Source of the DNA: Anthoceros angustus
Taxonomy: Eukaryota; Streptophyta; Anthocerotopsida; Anthocerotales; Anthocerotaceae
DNA length: 64,000 nt
Direction: 5' to 3'
Assembly (NCBI GenBank): GCA_010909165.1
Contig: MU008169.1
Span: 1,736,001-1,800,000, forward strand
Part shown: positions 10,310 to 23,300 of the stretch, piece by piece
How positions within the stretch are numbered: the stretch's first letter is position 1
How the letters are laid out: every line of letters begins with the position of its first letter
Notes under the pieces: model-generated
What the model was told of the DNA's origin: nothing
Seen by the model: the letters and a program-made list of their open reading frames with translations, nothing else
Databases searched by the model: none
Translations under genes and position numbers: made by a program

Positions 10310-13300
10310 GGTTCCATCGCTGCCGCGGGATGGACGCGCTGGAGCTCAGGATGTCCGCCTCAAGAAGAAGCGCAGAGCCTCCCACTCCCCTGACTACTCC
10401 CCTCCCAAGCGCATCAAGCAGAACCCTGAGCCCGACCCCGAGCCCGAGCCCCCCGGGCAGCGCAGGAGCGAGCGGCTCCGGCATTGCGTGAGGCTCAAGT
10501 ACAGGAATTATGACAGGTTCGGGACCCTGGAGCCTCTGTTGGTGCTGGACGATGCTCCTCGTTCTTGCCGGGACCGGGAGGGGGAAGGGGAGGAAGAAGA
10601 GGAGGAGGAAGAGGGGGAGGAGGGGGAGGAAGAAGAGGAAGAGGAGGAGGAGGATGAAGAGGAAGAGGAGGAGGAGGAAGAGGAGGAGGAGGAGGACGAG
10701 GAGTTTGAGGTGGTTCCCCGCTCGGGAGCGAAGGGGCCGAGGACGCAGCGGGGGAGGAGTAGGTCGAGGTGGCAGCTGCCCGGGGAGGGGGCGGAGGGAG
10801 GGAGGAGGGCGGCCTGGGTGGACGTAGGGCTGCAGGTGGCGCAAGAGGCGTCGGGGACGGGGAAGAGCGTTCGGGTGTGGAGGGGTGGCGAATTGGGAAG
10901 GGAGATTGGTGTTGATTCGTCTCTGGCCGGTGGAGTCGAGGAGCAAGAAGCCGGCGCTGGTTTTGATGATGCCCGGCCCCCTCCCAGGAAGCGGGTTAGG
11001 ATAGAGAAACGGTTGTCGGAGTTAGGGGATAGCGGGCCCGGCGGAGCTCGGGGGGATTCTGTGCCAAGTGGCGAGAAGCGGATTGGTTTGCTGGTGGAAG
11101 AGCGAAGGCAGAAATTGCAGGGTGATGAAGTTCCTTCCGCTGGCTGTACAGGAGTGAGGCGAGGGCAGGCTGAGCGGTTTGAGGTCCGGGGCGGGGGGCG
11201 CCGGGACGGCCGGCCTGGATTCGGGGTGGATGCAGCGGAAATTGGAGGTGCGGCACGCGGGGATGGAGAAGAGGTGTCGGGGGATGAGGATTTGTGTGCG
11301 GGACTGGGAGCGAGTCGGGGTGAGCTGCATGGTGCGGGTGACAGAGGGGGGGCTGGGCATGCAAGTCCGGGACTGGAGGGTGAGGGAGGGAGTGAAACGC
11401 GGGTCGGCGGCGAGTGTGGCGAAGTGGTTGGAGGAATTGGCCCTGAATCGCAGGCTGCAGAATGCGCACGGCCCGGGAACAAGTCTGCGTCGTGCAGTGC
11501 GAGGGAAGGTGGCGAAGGTCGTGGTAGCCAGGCTGATGGAGATGGCAACGAGCCTGATTCGCACGGCGATGTGTCGGGATGCTGTACGGTGGCCCAGTCC
11601 GGTGTCGACGAGGTACGGAGCGACGGTGCGGGTGCAGCTGTTGCTCGGTCGCACGATGATGTCGGCAGAACGGTCGCATCGGAGAGTGTCGGAAAGGCGG
11701 AGGGCATCGACGTGGCTGGAGGTACGCAGTCTGTTGTTCGGTCTGAAGAGGGAGTGTGTCGGCGATGTGAAGTAGGTTGTAGTGTAGCGGCGAAGGCGAA
11801 TTTTCCTGAGACGAAGGGAAGTTCCTTGGATGATGCGGAGAAGGAGGTTGAGGATGCGCCTCCTTCGCCTGCAAGTGACGGGAATCGGCACCCTGAAGTT
11901 GGGGATCTAGAAATGAGTGAGCTGCAAAAAGACTTGCTAGAGAGTTTTAATTCTTTCCAGGGACCTGATGATCGTGCCTTGGCGTCGGAAAATGTTCATG
12001 CCGAACGTGGTGGCAGTCCAGCTGCCCTCCTGGGCCAGGGTGATGTGCATGATCACAGAGTCATTGATGGCAACGATCCGCGAGAGGCTGCCAAAGAAGT
12101 GGTCACCGGACCTAGTGCAGCAGGTGATGCTCTCCTTTTTTGTTCGGAGGTTGATGCTGGCAGGACAACAAGATTGGCGGGAAGCGTTCAATCCTCTCCA
12201 AATGTGGTTGCAGCCTCAAGGAAGTCCACGGAGCTGTTGAATATGTCTGCACGTGATCAAGGTACTGTTTCGCAGGATGAGCATCGCCCTCCTCTGAGTT
12301 CAGATTCATATGCCAGTGCGAAAGTGTACTGTCGTAAAAAGAGGGGTAGAAATGTGCATCTCTATGGCATGGAAGTGATCGCTAGTGATGGAAACCTACC
12401 TCGTCTTGGGAAAGGTATCCAGGAACCTCAGAGCGGTACATTGTATAAGGAGGTTGTCAAGCATGGCCAAGGGACAGGCAGCTTTGTGTATGAACCCTTT
12501 GACCCAGAAGGGACCAGGCCAGTCTCATCTGGTGGGGCAAGTCAAGATGGTTTGCCTATGAGAGATCCTTCTGCTAGTGCGGATGAAACACCCTCTCATG
12601 ACACGGTTCTGCAACTTGCACCTGCACATGATGATGTAGGCTCACTGGATATAGTGAGGACTGAAGAGGAAGGAGCAGTTTTCCTTGAATATGAATGTGC
12701 GCTGTCCGTGCCTAGTTCAGTTACTGTCAAGCAAACCTCTGCAAAGCTTCAAGCATCTGTCCCTGCGAATGGGCATGAGACAAAACGTGGCACTGAGCAA
12801 GCAGAGAAGGAAATTTTAGTCTCTGGCCACACTGCTGAGCCAAATGTTTCAAGCAGTACTCGGGTGGTTGGTCATGTTGATGCCCCTCTTTTTACATCCG
12901 CTGTATCTAGTGAAGAGCATAGACAGAAACCATACATGAGCAATGCACCTGTGCAAGAGTCCATGCAGTGTGACACGCCTAGTTGGACGCGAGCAGGCTT
13001 TCCCAATATCACTTCGGGTGGTTTGATTGGAGAAAGACCGTTGGGTAAAGACGCTGATACAAATGTGATGAACTTGCCAGAATCTCCTCTTGCTAGGGGT
13101 GAGCATCCTATGCAAGAAGGCATAGAGGCCTCCTTAGTGGATAAGTCAGCTGCATTAGCTGCAGGGGAGGGACGGCAGGAACTAAAAGCTGGTGTGCCTC
13201 TTTCACAAGCGATTGAATTTTGGATGTATGTCAAGGGTTATAGGCTTCCCTTATATAATGTGTCAGGCGCTGTGAGAATAGGGGAATCGATTAGAGACAA

Positions 13301-16300
13301 TCGCTTGGAAAATAGAACCTTAATATCGCTGTGCATTGGCAAGCATTGGCAAGTCAGCGGAAGTAGACAGGAATGTCAAGGTGGTGCTTTTCGTCATGGA
13401 GAAGTGTGAAGTCTGACAAGTTTGTGTTGGATGGAACAGGAATCGAGACTGATAAAGACACTGCAAGGGCGGACAAAAGAATCGTGAGCAAGTGGTTTGA
13501 TGATGCAGGTCGCAGTAATGCTGCCAGATTGGGCCCTGCCAGCATGAAAAGTTTGAAATGTGGCCTTTGTGGAGGAAGCAGTGATGGATGCCCTCCTAGG
13601 ACACTGGCAGTGGAGGAAGGGAGAGTTTTGCATGGCAGGTCTATCCTTGACAAGGGACCAGGATTTCAAAACTGTGAAGGGTGGTTAGGAGAACTTCTTG
13701 GCCCTATCACGCCACGGACTGGTGTGAAGGGAGTCTGGGTTCACCGACAGTGTGCCATCTGGAGTCCTGAGGTGTGTAGCACTGTACGCTTTAGCAAAAT
13801 AAAAAAATCGCCTTAATTTGTACCGTCAGACCTAGTTTTCATGTCTGTAGTAATGTCTACTGCCCTGCCCACATAGGTCTATATGTCTGGAGTTGGACGG
13901 ATGAAGAATGTGAAAGCTGCACTTCGTCGAGGTCGCTACTTGAGGTGCACATCGTGCAATCGACCTGGAGCCACTATTGGGTGCTCGATGGAGCACTGCC
14001 CACGCACATTTCACCTGGTATGTGCATAACAGAGATGCACCCTGTTTCCAGTTTCTCTGCCTGTGGGTCTTCTCTTTGCTAACATGTGTTTGATCTGTGT
14101 TTGCAGCCATGTGCTCGACTTGAGGGATGTGTCTTCGATCATGAAAAATATGCAATGCTTTGCATTGATCATATGTATTTGCTGCACCCTTGGTGCCAGA
14201 CGAAGACAGGGCGCGGTGGCAATCAAGCTAGTCGTCAGCCTCAAGATGAAAAAGATTTCCATGAGAGTGGGGTCTCGAAAATGGTCCGGGAGAGGAGGAT
14301 TGCTGCTGCATCTGCCAGATTAAAAGATCTAGAGGCTGAAGAGAGATGGATTGAAGCCACAACAGAAGATGAAGAGTTTCTGAGACGGGAACGGAAGCGT
14401 CTGCAGCGGGATACTGCCAGAATAGCTCCGGTCCATCTTGGTGAACTGTCAGAAAATAAAGATGCTGCATCCTATGCAGAAGGCTGGGAGTCTGTGGCAG
14501 GTTTGCAGGAGGTTATACAGTCTTTAAAGGAGGTGGTTATATTACCTCTTCTGTACCCTGATGTTTACAGAAGACTTGGGGTATCAGCCCCTCGTGGAGT
14601 TCTGCTGCATGGCCACCCAGGAACTGGAAAAACTCATGTAATTCGCGCAATGGTAGGGGCTTGTGTACGGAGTGGCTACAAGGTGGCATATTTTGCACGG
14701 AAGGGTGCAGACTGTCTAGGCAAATATGTTGGGGACTCTGAAAGGCAACTTAGACTTTTGTTTCAGATGGCAGAGAAAAGTCAGCCTGCCATCATTTTCT
14801 TCGATGAGATTGATGGGCTTGCGCCCAGCAGAACAGGCCAGCATGATCAGACACATAGCTCTGTTGTTTCAACTCTTCTTGCGCTTATGGATGGACTTAA
14901 TCCACGGGGTTCTGTGGTGGTTATTGGTGCAACAAATAGGGCTGATTCACTGGATCCTGCACTGCGTCGCCCTGGACGATTTGATCGTGAGATCTTCTTC
15001 CCTTTACCTTCGGCTGCAGACAGGGAAGCAATCCTTGCACTTCATACGCAGAAGTGGGTACCATGCCCATCTCGAAGACTTCTCTCAGCTGTTGCTAGAG
15101 TGACAGTAGGATTTGCTGGCGCAGACTTGCAGGCACTGTGTGTGGAAGCTGCAATGACAGCTCTGAGGCGGGTTTGTCCATTGGTCCAGCTGATTGACTC
15201 TGCCCAAAAGGGCAATGTCCCAACTGACTTGCCGGAGCTTTCAACTGTGCAAGTTAGGGCTTCTGATTGGGCAATGGCCCTCACTCACTTATCTCCTCCA
15301 TGTTCGCAAAGACTAGCCATCTCAGCTTATGGTACTTGTCAGGCTCAACCACTTCCCAACCACATGATCTATCTTCTGCTACCATCTGTAGTAGAGGTGC
15401 TACTTGCTCTTCATCTTGATCGTAGACTGTTGCTACCTTCTCCACTCAAGGAAGTGGTCATGCTGGTTAGAGATACAATGACAGCAGGTGCTACACATGT
15501 TGGTTCGAGTTATAACCATATTCCAGCAAACTGGTCGTCGTTTCTCCAAGGGTGGCATCTTGAATCAGATTCAAGTAGAGCTGCTTTGAATTTAGCTTTG
15601 TTCAAAGCAGGGATTATAAGCAGTGCCAATGGATTTCAGTTAGTGTCCAAGCCAGGGACAGCTGAAATTGAAGAGACGAAAGGGAACCACTGTGCCATTG
15701 ATGTTGGTGCTGGTGTTTTGAGAAATGAGCTGCACGAAAACCCCCTCGATGAGAATCAGTCACCCGTTTCTGCACAAAGGCATTGGTTGCAAGGTAGGGT
15801 GAACGTGTTAATCGCAGGAAAACCAAAAGAAGGACAGAGACTTGTGGCAGCTGCTCTCCTTCATGGTTTTGAGTCTTTCTTACAAGTACGGATATTAAGC
15901 TTGCCCACAATGCTGCAAGAAGGAAATGGTGTCATCACTGATGGATTGCTGCTGATTCTTGGTGAGTGTCCTTTTCTGCCTGGATAGTATGCAGGAATGA
16001 GTATCCATGGCAGAAGCTACGGTTCCTCTTTCTGCATCCTTAAAAAGCTCTGTTTATCGCAGGTGAAGCAGTATGCTCAGCCCCGGCCATTGTCTTCATG
16101 CCAGAGTTTGACAAATGGGCACTAGAGGTCGTTCCTTCCGAGTGTATGGAAGACATTTCAATGTCTACTTGTGATTGTGAACATCAGGAGCAACGACATG
16201 GTTTGGCTGAAAGGTCAGCTGTGAGGTCCTTAATGGTTGCAACAGCACAATGGAAGGTGTTCACGCAATTTATGAAGTCAACATGCCACACCAAACCAAT

Positions 16301-18110
16301 CTTTCTTCTTGTAAGTGCCACCTTAGTTGATGTCGATGTTCCACCTTGTACTGTCATCGTTTCCTTTACTAACATTGGTCACTTACTGTGTACACAGGCT
16401 ACAAGTGAAAGGTGTGTCAACGAGCATCCTTCTGAAGTCCTTGATTTCTTCCACAGTTGCTCAGGAAGGTCCCACCCTTCTTGTTCAAAGCTATGGCCGT
16501 CTGCGGTTGTGGAAGTTCCTGAGGTTGAAAAAGCTGTCGAGATTCTTGACAAAGCTTCACAAGAAATCACATCAGCTTTGGCCCTGAAGTTTTTGAAGAA
16601 AATCCGTGGTTTAAAAGGAATACTTGACAGAGATGACTGCATCCCTGCTGGCACTTCAGGTGTTAGAGAAGGGGCCCCTTGTGGAGGGCAGGTTACAGTG
16701 GGGAGAATTAGAGAACCTGAAGAAAGAAAAATGTCTCTGGATGTGGACCAGAGTGTGGGGGTGGAACAAGCTATCATTGTTGGCGACAAAGGAAGCCCTG
16801 AAAGCACTCTGGTGAATACTTTGTGCTCTCTGAAGGTCAGTCCTAAACTTGATCAAACTGAGACTCAAGATGTGCAGCTAGAAGCAGTGTCAGGCGTCAT
16901 ACATCAGAAGTGCACTGAACAGCTTGAACAGAAGAAAAGCCATCTGCATGGACCATTGTCAGCAGACCAGGGGGTTCTGATCACTGCTATCAGCTATTGT
17001 GGATTTCAGCTTCTCCAGCATCCCCAATTTTCATTGCTGCGGCAGGCAACTTCTAAACTAAAACTTGGGCCAACAGCAATAATCCAGGATAGTTGTCAAT
17101 CGGGCAGCTCTAATTTGGATGATTACTGCCGAAGGTTTGCTCGACAGTTGGTTCATAGCGATGGGAGTAATGCCACTGAAGAGAGAAAGGAGCTAATAGT
17201 CAGTGGTATTGTTGCTGTGGGCTTGGCTGCTTATAAGGGTCTCTACATAACAGGAACTGAAGTTGTGAATGATATTAGGACTGTTGTTGAGGCCCTCTTC
17301 ACAAGAATTAGCAGGAGTCTTGAAAGTGGAGCAAACCGCTGGAACTACTTCCCTCTTTCAACACAAGCTGCTGCACTCCTAGATATGATGGGTGCCTGGC
17401 TGCATGAGCTGTGCAGGTAACTGTTTGCGTCGAGCACATTGGCTTGCTCGTTGTCTTAACTCATCTGAATTTCAGATCGGAGTCTTATGGCAACTTGTTG
17501 TGCTGCATACAGGTTGGAAAAAAGTGCAGGATTCTCTGCTACAGGCAGGATTCAGCTCAGTGAGGGTGGAAATGTAATTCAGGTCCCCACTGCAGGATCT
17601 CAAAACGGGTCTTGTCAGCAAGAGGTTCAGGTCATAGTAGACTCTGAACAGCCAGCTCGTGGGCATTCTATGTCCAGGCTCACGGATGAGCAATTTGGAG
17701 AAATTGGGTCCATGTATGTTGGTGATGAACTTAGTTGGAAGGGACCAGATTTTGGTCATGGGCAAGACAATGAAGTCAAGCCTATTCCCAAGAGCAGTTC
17801 AAATAGCAGAGGCGAGAATAAAGAGTGCTCAACAGCATGCCTGGAGAATCTTCGGGTTGCAGTGAAACGTTTTTTAGAAGAGACTTGGAAATCTCGTGGG
17901 TCACCCACAGTAGCAGACTTGCTGAATGACCTTATATTTGGTTGTCGAGTTTCAGCTATGAGAGCTTGTCGCAGATGTTTGAGAAGTTTCCGGGGAGGGA
18001 GATCTGACATGCAGTCTGACAGTGAGCCGGCCTGCGGGGGTTCCACTTGTCTTTATCCACTGGTTATGGCCTTGCAGACTCTTAAGCCGTATATTGGATC
18101 CCAGATGTAA
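10137..18110 (+). CDS. Chromatin AAA-ATPase with extended PHD finger (ATAD2/Yta7-like, BRP1-type)
   Basis: Seven exons: 10137-13236, 13371-13771, 13877-14017, 14107-15961, 16063-16310, 16398-17416, 17483-18110 (7392 nt, 2463 aa). Introns 2-5 have clear GT/AG ends and matching phase; the first (donor gttata, or alternatively gtatgt at 13226 with another acceptor) and the last acceptor are less sure. The N-terminus is Arg-Gly rich (about residues 12-36), then a Glu tract (about 148-188) and a long disordered region. An extended PHD finger (about 1097-1240) begins 'CGLCGG' and continues through 'CTSCNRPGATIGC'. The first AAA domain has Walker A GHPGTGKT (about 1383), Walker B IIFFDEID, sensor GATNR and RRPGRFDRE. 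The second is degenerate (NVLIAGKPKEGQ, IVFMPEFDKW, FLLATSE). No bromodomain is seen. The family acts on nucleosomes. From memory, the ePHD plus ATAD2-like layout fits Arabidopsis BRP1, partner of BRAT1 against silencing. It is longer than the plant proteins I recall. Confidence 0.9.
10167..10245 (+). repeat. GAGAGG/CAGAGG hexanucleotide tract encoding RG repeats
   Basis: A run of near-perfect hexamers in the first exon of the AAA-ATPase gene encodes alternating Arg-Gly/Ser-Gly. Such tracts change length by slippage in steps of two residues without breaking the frame. Confidence 0.8.
10577..10702 (+). repeat. GAG/GAA trinucleotide tract encoding poly-Glu
   Basis: About 125 bp of almost pure GAG/GAA codons encode an acidic stretch of about 40 residues with few Gly or Asp. 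The antisense strand reads as poly-Ser or poly-Leu, which makes long false frames there. Acidic tracts are usual in histone-binding proteins. Confidence 0.85.
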
Positions 18111-19073
18111 CACAGAATGGGCTTTGGCATGAAGATTTACAGTCGGCAAATTTCCATTTCTCGCAGGTATGTCCACAGAACGCGCTAGTTGAGGTGGCGG
18201 CAATTGTAAACGCGCGAGGTCTTCTGCCTTTGTATAAACCTGTTGCAGAGCTCTTACGGGTTTTAATGATTTTCCATGCAGCTCTGCATCAACAGAGAAA
18301 GGATCTCCCAAATCTGTCGTCATCTGAACATTCGTGAGGTAATATAGTTGTGCGTCTATTCGCGGTGGGTCTTTACAGTCGTCACAAGTAGACTTATTGA
18401 ATCCTTCCAAGTCTCATATGTTTACGGTTTAGCTTGCAGAGCATGAGTTTTGTATGAGGCCATGAAGGCTTGACGACATACACCTCAAGTTGAAGCAACT
18501 CAGAATGCATCGGCAGGCACGGATACACATCTACTGGGCCCATCAGTGTTTTCTGCAACTTTTCGTTGGGAAAGTATGGACCTTGCCTCTTTGGGTACGC
18601 CATACCCTGTATGCCCCTAAACAGCCCCAAGACCCCAAGATCTAATAAACCATGGAGCCAAAACCCCTCCGACTAGAGGAATCTCTAACTCCGAGGAAAC
18701 TGTACACGGGTACTTGTGACTGTCAAACCTTTTTTCAGCACAGTAATCGAATTTAGCGGTCAAGGTGGTGGCTGGTCACAATGGCTGCTAAGGAGCTAAG
18801 GGAAGACATTTTTACAACTTCATTTCAAGGAAGAAAGCAGATCTATGGTACAAGTTTTGCTGCCTACAATCCAGTCGAGGGGAGTCCGCGAGCGTAGTGC
18901 CTGGTGATCTTGCCCATCTCTCAGATTGGAGTTCCGAATGATAATAGCCGGGCAGTGGTAGAGCACAATCAGTCCATGGTGGAGGTGGATGCGCTTTTTG
19001 CAGCCTATGGATCTTGTGTATGCGATGAACGCTGAAAATGAAGCGCAAAAGCTGAAGCCGCTTGGGAAATGGG
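18111..19073. other. Convergent intergenic region (3' UTRs)
   Basis: This lies between the stop codon of the AAA-ATPase gene on the plus strand and that of the ARF gene on the minus strand. It should hold both 3' untranslated regions. Short frames on the minus strand (for example 18394-18630) lack domains or codon patterns that would support a gene. Confidence 0.5.
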
Positions 19074-19742
19074 TCATGAGCCGGACTTGTTGCGTAGAGT
19101 AGATGCCAGCCAATCCAGGCCCTCGTACAGGCCCTCTCCGGACACAGCACAGCAGCTCTGGAGAAACCAGACTCGGTTGCGAAAAGAAGAGAGCACCAGT
19201 TTCTCAGCAATTTGGCTTGTGCTCATGGCGTTGGGCAGGTCGCATTTGTTGGCCAGCACCAGCAGCTTCACATTCTGGAGCTCCGGGTCATTCATGAGGC
19301 TGTGGAGCTCGTCCCGGGCTTCCAGAATCCGCTCCGTGTCGTTGCTGTCCACCACGAAGATGAGGCCCTCGGAGTTCTCGAAGTAGAATCGCCACAGCTT
19401 GCGGAGCTTCTCCTGGCCCCCGATGTCCCACACCGTGAAGCTCACGTTCCTGTACTGCAGTGTCTCCACATTGAAGCCGATGGTGGGCACGGTGCTCACC
19501 GTGTCCCCCAGTTTCAGCTTGTACAGCAATGTCGTCTTTCCTGCAACACGAGGCGGTATCAAGCAAACCGTGCTCGAATGCGTGTACCAGTGTACCAAGA
19601 ACGTTACATTGCAGCAAATGCAGCAGGCTGGGCGCTGGGCCGGACAGTTCTTACCGGCACCGTCCAGTCCCACCATGAGAATTCGCATGTCACGGTGGCC
19701 CCAGGGAATGCTCTCCAAGAGCCGAGTCAGGAAGTTGCCCAT
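19074..19742 (-). CDS. ARF-family small GTPase
   Basis: Two exons, 19742-19655 and 19540-19074, flank a 114-bp intron (GTAAG...GCAG). The product is 184 aa, the usual ARF length. The intron has a length divisible by three and no stop, so an unspliced reading would insert 38 spurious residues. The N-terminus MGNF carries the Gly-2 of an N-myristoylation site. Motifs: G1 GLDGAGKTT, switch I PTIGFN, switch II WDIGGQE, G4 NKCD, G5 region CAVSG, and near the C-terminus [10 protein letters not shown]. ARFs recruit coats and effectors to Golgi and endosomal membranes in their GTP form. Two positions differ from canonical ARF1: G1 has GAG where ARFs usually have AAG, and G4 is NKCD rather than NKQD. 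This suggests a divergent plant ARF subclass rather than the ARF1 core. The start follows homology; an in-frame extension upstream lacks ARF features. Confidence 0.92.
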   Translation of the reverse strand: MGNFLTRLLESIPWGHRDMRILMVGLDGAGKNCPAQRPACCICCNVTFLVHWYTHSSTVCLIPPRVAGKTTLLYKLKLGDTVSTVPTIGFNVETLQYRNVSFTVWDIGGQEKLRKLWRFYFENSEGLIFVVDSNDTERILEARDELHSLMNDPELQNVKLLVLANKCDLPNAMSTSQIAEKLVLSSFRNRVWFLQSCCAVSGEGLYEGLDWLASTLRNKSGS

Positions 19743-20331
19743 TGCCGGAGACTGAGAAAGCCTGGCGCTGCCCAAATTCCTCTTCCCAGCTGTGGGCACG
19801 CAAATTTCCACCGTCTAGCTGCTGGTGCAAGATGCCAAGGACCAGGTAGCAGAGCAGAGTGATGTGAATGACTGCAAGGACTGGCCTTCCTATAATGTCA
19901 CCTCCCACGGACATGTAGGCCAGTTGTCCACCGAATTAGCATTGGAGCTTGAGTGCGTTACAAGAAATAAAAAATGGACTGTTCCCCGAGTGACGGTGGC
20001 ACGCCAATAGGAGGCTGTGACGCTGATCCTGTTTCCACTCGTTTCCAGGAAAACCCCTTCGAAACTACATTGAAACCTTGCACTGCTGCCTACGCCATTG
20101 CTATCACCTTCACGACCCACTCGCCAGCCGTCAATGACGCGGTGAACCACGCATTTGCAAATTTTGTGATCCCCATGAGAATGGGCAACTAACTACACAT
20201 GGAGTTCAGCGATTCCAGATATTGTTTTCCTCTAAGCTCATGAATTTATTAAACATAAGATGGTGAAAGAAAAAACCTCAAGTGAAAAAAAGCAGACTCT
20301 AGTAACGTAGCACTACTCAGCTGGTACAGCT
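19743..20331. other. ARF upstream region and left flank of satellite block
   Basis: No gene is recognised. The first ~300 bp probably hold the ARF promoter and leader. The sequence becomes AT-rich from about 20220 and enters the satellite block at about 20330. Confidence 0.5.
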
Positions 20332-23300
20332 AACAATCAAGTTCCATGTGACATTAAATTAAAATTATGATCTTCAATAACCGCTTGCTAATTAATCACA
20401 ATTTCCTTATGTCCTTCACATTCCAATCAATTATAATACCTTGTTTTGCTGGAACTTTATTCACACGCCACTCTTCGAGTTTAATAACTCACTTTATAAA
20501 ATATTTAAATTAGTGTTTAGCAAACCTCTCTCCCAAGATGGGCTCATAGACTTAAATTAACCGATCAAACGTCGCAAATCAATGACCTCTTGAGTCATGA
20601 CACCATTAACTTTAATGATACAATGTAAAATACAAATCTCATAGTTCGTGGGTTTTTACTCCTATTCCAGTTCGGCCTCAAAACTAGCCGAAACTAAACC
20701 GACATGCAATCAATGCACCTTAAAGTGAATCGGGCGCCACGTGCGATTGCGTTCGCACCAATTGCTAATTCAATGCTAACATGCCTCAAAACTAAACCGA
20801 ATCGGCCGAATTGACTCTCCAAAGTTCCAGATCGTACATGTACTGAGCAAAATTGAACAAAACCTTAAAGTGCTTGTTGGACCCGAGTGGATCAACAATT
20901 GGACGAATTAAACTATGATGTAGTTGGCATGAATCGCTAGTCTAGTAGTGTCCTAAGGTATGTGGCGACTCCGCTTGTTTTGTTCTTTTATCCGCAGAGG
21001 GCATGGTTTTCCTAGTTCTTCTTTACGTCATGACCCTTGCACACTCGGCCTCCGCTAAGTTTTTGTTGTGTGTGCTGGGCGGTGTTGCATTGCTTGTTAA
21101 TTCTTTCCATGCTCAACACATTTTGTAACTCGTTATTTAAAATTCAGTTTTTTCTTGAAAAACTATCCTCAACATCCCAATTCGAACTGTTTGACCATCG
21201 GTTCAATCGACCCTCGACTCTCTTTTCTACACTTGACGCGCTCTTTCTAACGTTATTGCTAAAGGCTTTAAGCTAGCTAATTTTATGCTATGGTATAGTC
21301 TCTAATTGTTGAAGTTGAAGGTTCTTTAAGTTCTGCTTTGCCAATTGCATTTTTGTGCGTAATCTCCTCATCTCTAATTGTTGAAGTGAAGGTTGTTTAA
21401 GTTCCGTTTGCCAATTGCATTTTTGTGCAGGATCTCCAATTGCGTTGGTGAGAAGCTTGTCCGACTTGTCAATTATGGCGGACTCCTGCACTACCCAATT
21501 TTCTTGTTGCTAAAGGTTGTTCGACTTGCCAATCAATTTTATCCGCATGTAGAGTTTCCAACGCCGATGATCCCTTACTAGGGATCCCTGTGATAAGCCA
21601 CAAGTTCTTTCCGTATAAGCTCCTTACAGCTTGCTTTAGCCTTTCCATCTCTACTTTCTTATTGAAAGATTGTACCTTCTCCAACGTGATCACCGCTGCC
21701 TTTAAAGCGATTTTACTACGGTCCTGTTGCTTGGCATTGCTTTTCCTTTTGTTGGTCATGTTAGCTATACACGATAACCTCCTGCACTCCTTATCCTTTC
21801 TCCACTAAAAAGATAATGTACGCTATGGATGAACTACGAGCGTTCTCAAATGAAAAGGAATATCAATAATGGTAATAATAATACTTAAATTGTTGTAGGA
21901 CATGATGTATATAGTCCATGGTCCTTGGCATATGAAAAGCATTGCAATATTTGGACATGTTTGATTCCTTGGCATATAAAAACTATACGCAATATTTGAG
22001 CATGTATGATTTCTTGGCATATGAAAAATATTTGCGCAATATTTGGGCATCTCTAATTCCTTGGCATATGAAAAGCATTTGCGTAATATTTGGGCATGTC
22101 CAATTCCTTGGCATATGAAAAAAAAAAACTTGCGCAATATTTGCGCATGTCTAATTCCTTGGCATATGAAAAAAAACTCGCGCAATATTTGGGGCATGTT
22201 TGACTCCCTCGTGTGAGAGTTGAATTCAAAAGTGCGACATCATTTGTAAAGTAATCGTAGTCGTTAGAAGTGAGTCATCCTTTCCTGGTCAATCGGACCT
22301 AAGTCCGCCGACGCCCGGGTCCGACATCGGGCAAGACTGTTGACTTTAAAGCGACTTGTCGCTAGACTCGGACAAGTCTTTGCATGAGTGTCGTGATTTG
22401 ATGTGAATGCTGATATCAATATTTATATAGCATCCTTGTAATCGCTTTCTTAATGGTACATAACAATCAAGCTCCATGTGAAGTTAAATTAAAATTATGG
22501 TCTTCAATAACCGCTTGCTAATTAATCATAATTCCTTATGTCCTTCACATTCCAATCAATAATAATACCTTGTTTTGCTGGAACTTTCTTCACATGCCAC
22601 TCTTCCGGTTTAATAACTCACGTTATTAATTATTGCTTAAAATATTTAAATTAGTGTTTAGCAAACCTCTCTCCCAAGATGGGCTCATAGACTTAAATTA
22701 ACCGATCAAACGTCGCAAATCAATGACCTCTTGAGTCATGACACCATTAACTTTAATGATACAATATAAAATACAAATCTCATAGTTCGTGGGTTTTACT
22801 CCTATTCCGATTCGGCCTCAAAACTAGCGAAACTAAACCGACATGCAATCAATGCACCTTACGAAAGTGAATTGGGCGCCACGCGTGCGATTGCGTTCGG
22901 GCACCAATTGCTAATTCAATGCTAACATGCCTCAAAACTAAACCGAATCGGCCGAATTGACTCTCCAAAGTTCCGGATCGTACATGTCGAGCAAAATAGA
23001 ACAAAACCTCAAAGTGCTTGTTGGACCCGAGTGGATCAACAATTGGACGAATTAAACTATGATGTAGATGGCATGAATCGCTAGTCTAGTAGTGTCCTAA
23101 GGTATGTGGCGACTCCGTTTGTTTTGTTCTTTTATCCGCAGAGGGCATGGTTTTCCTAGTTCTTCTTTCGTCATGACTCTTGCACACTCGGCCTCTGCTA
23201 AGTTTTGTTGCTGTGTGTGCACAGGCATCTGTTGCATTGCTTGTTAATTCTTTCCATGCTCAACACATTTTGTAACTCTCGTTATTTAAAATTCAGGTTT

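Noticed and set aside
10508-11707. 399-codon minus-strand frame rich in Ser
   Set aside because: It is the antisense of the Glu tract and GC-rich exon of the AAA-ATPase gene; it has no domain and several other frames are open there for the same compositional reason.
21920-22205. CRISPR-like look of regularly spaced 'cttggcatatgaaaa' repeats
   Set aside because: The intervening segments are themselves repeated rather than unique spacers, and the DNA is plant nuclear; this is a nested satellite sub-repeat.
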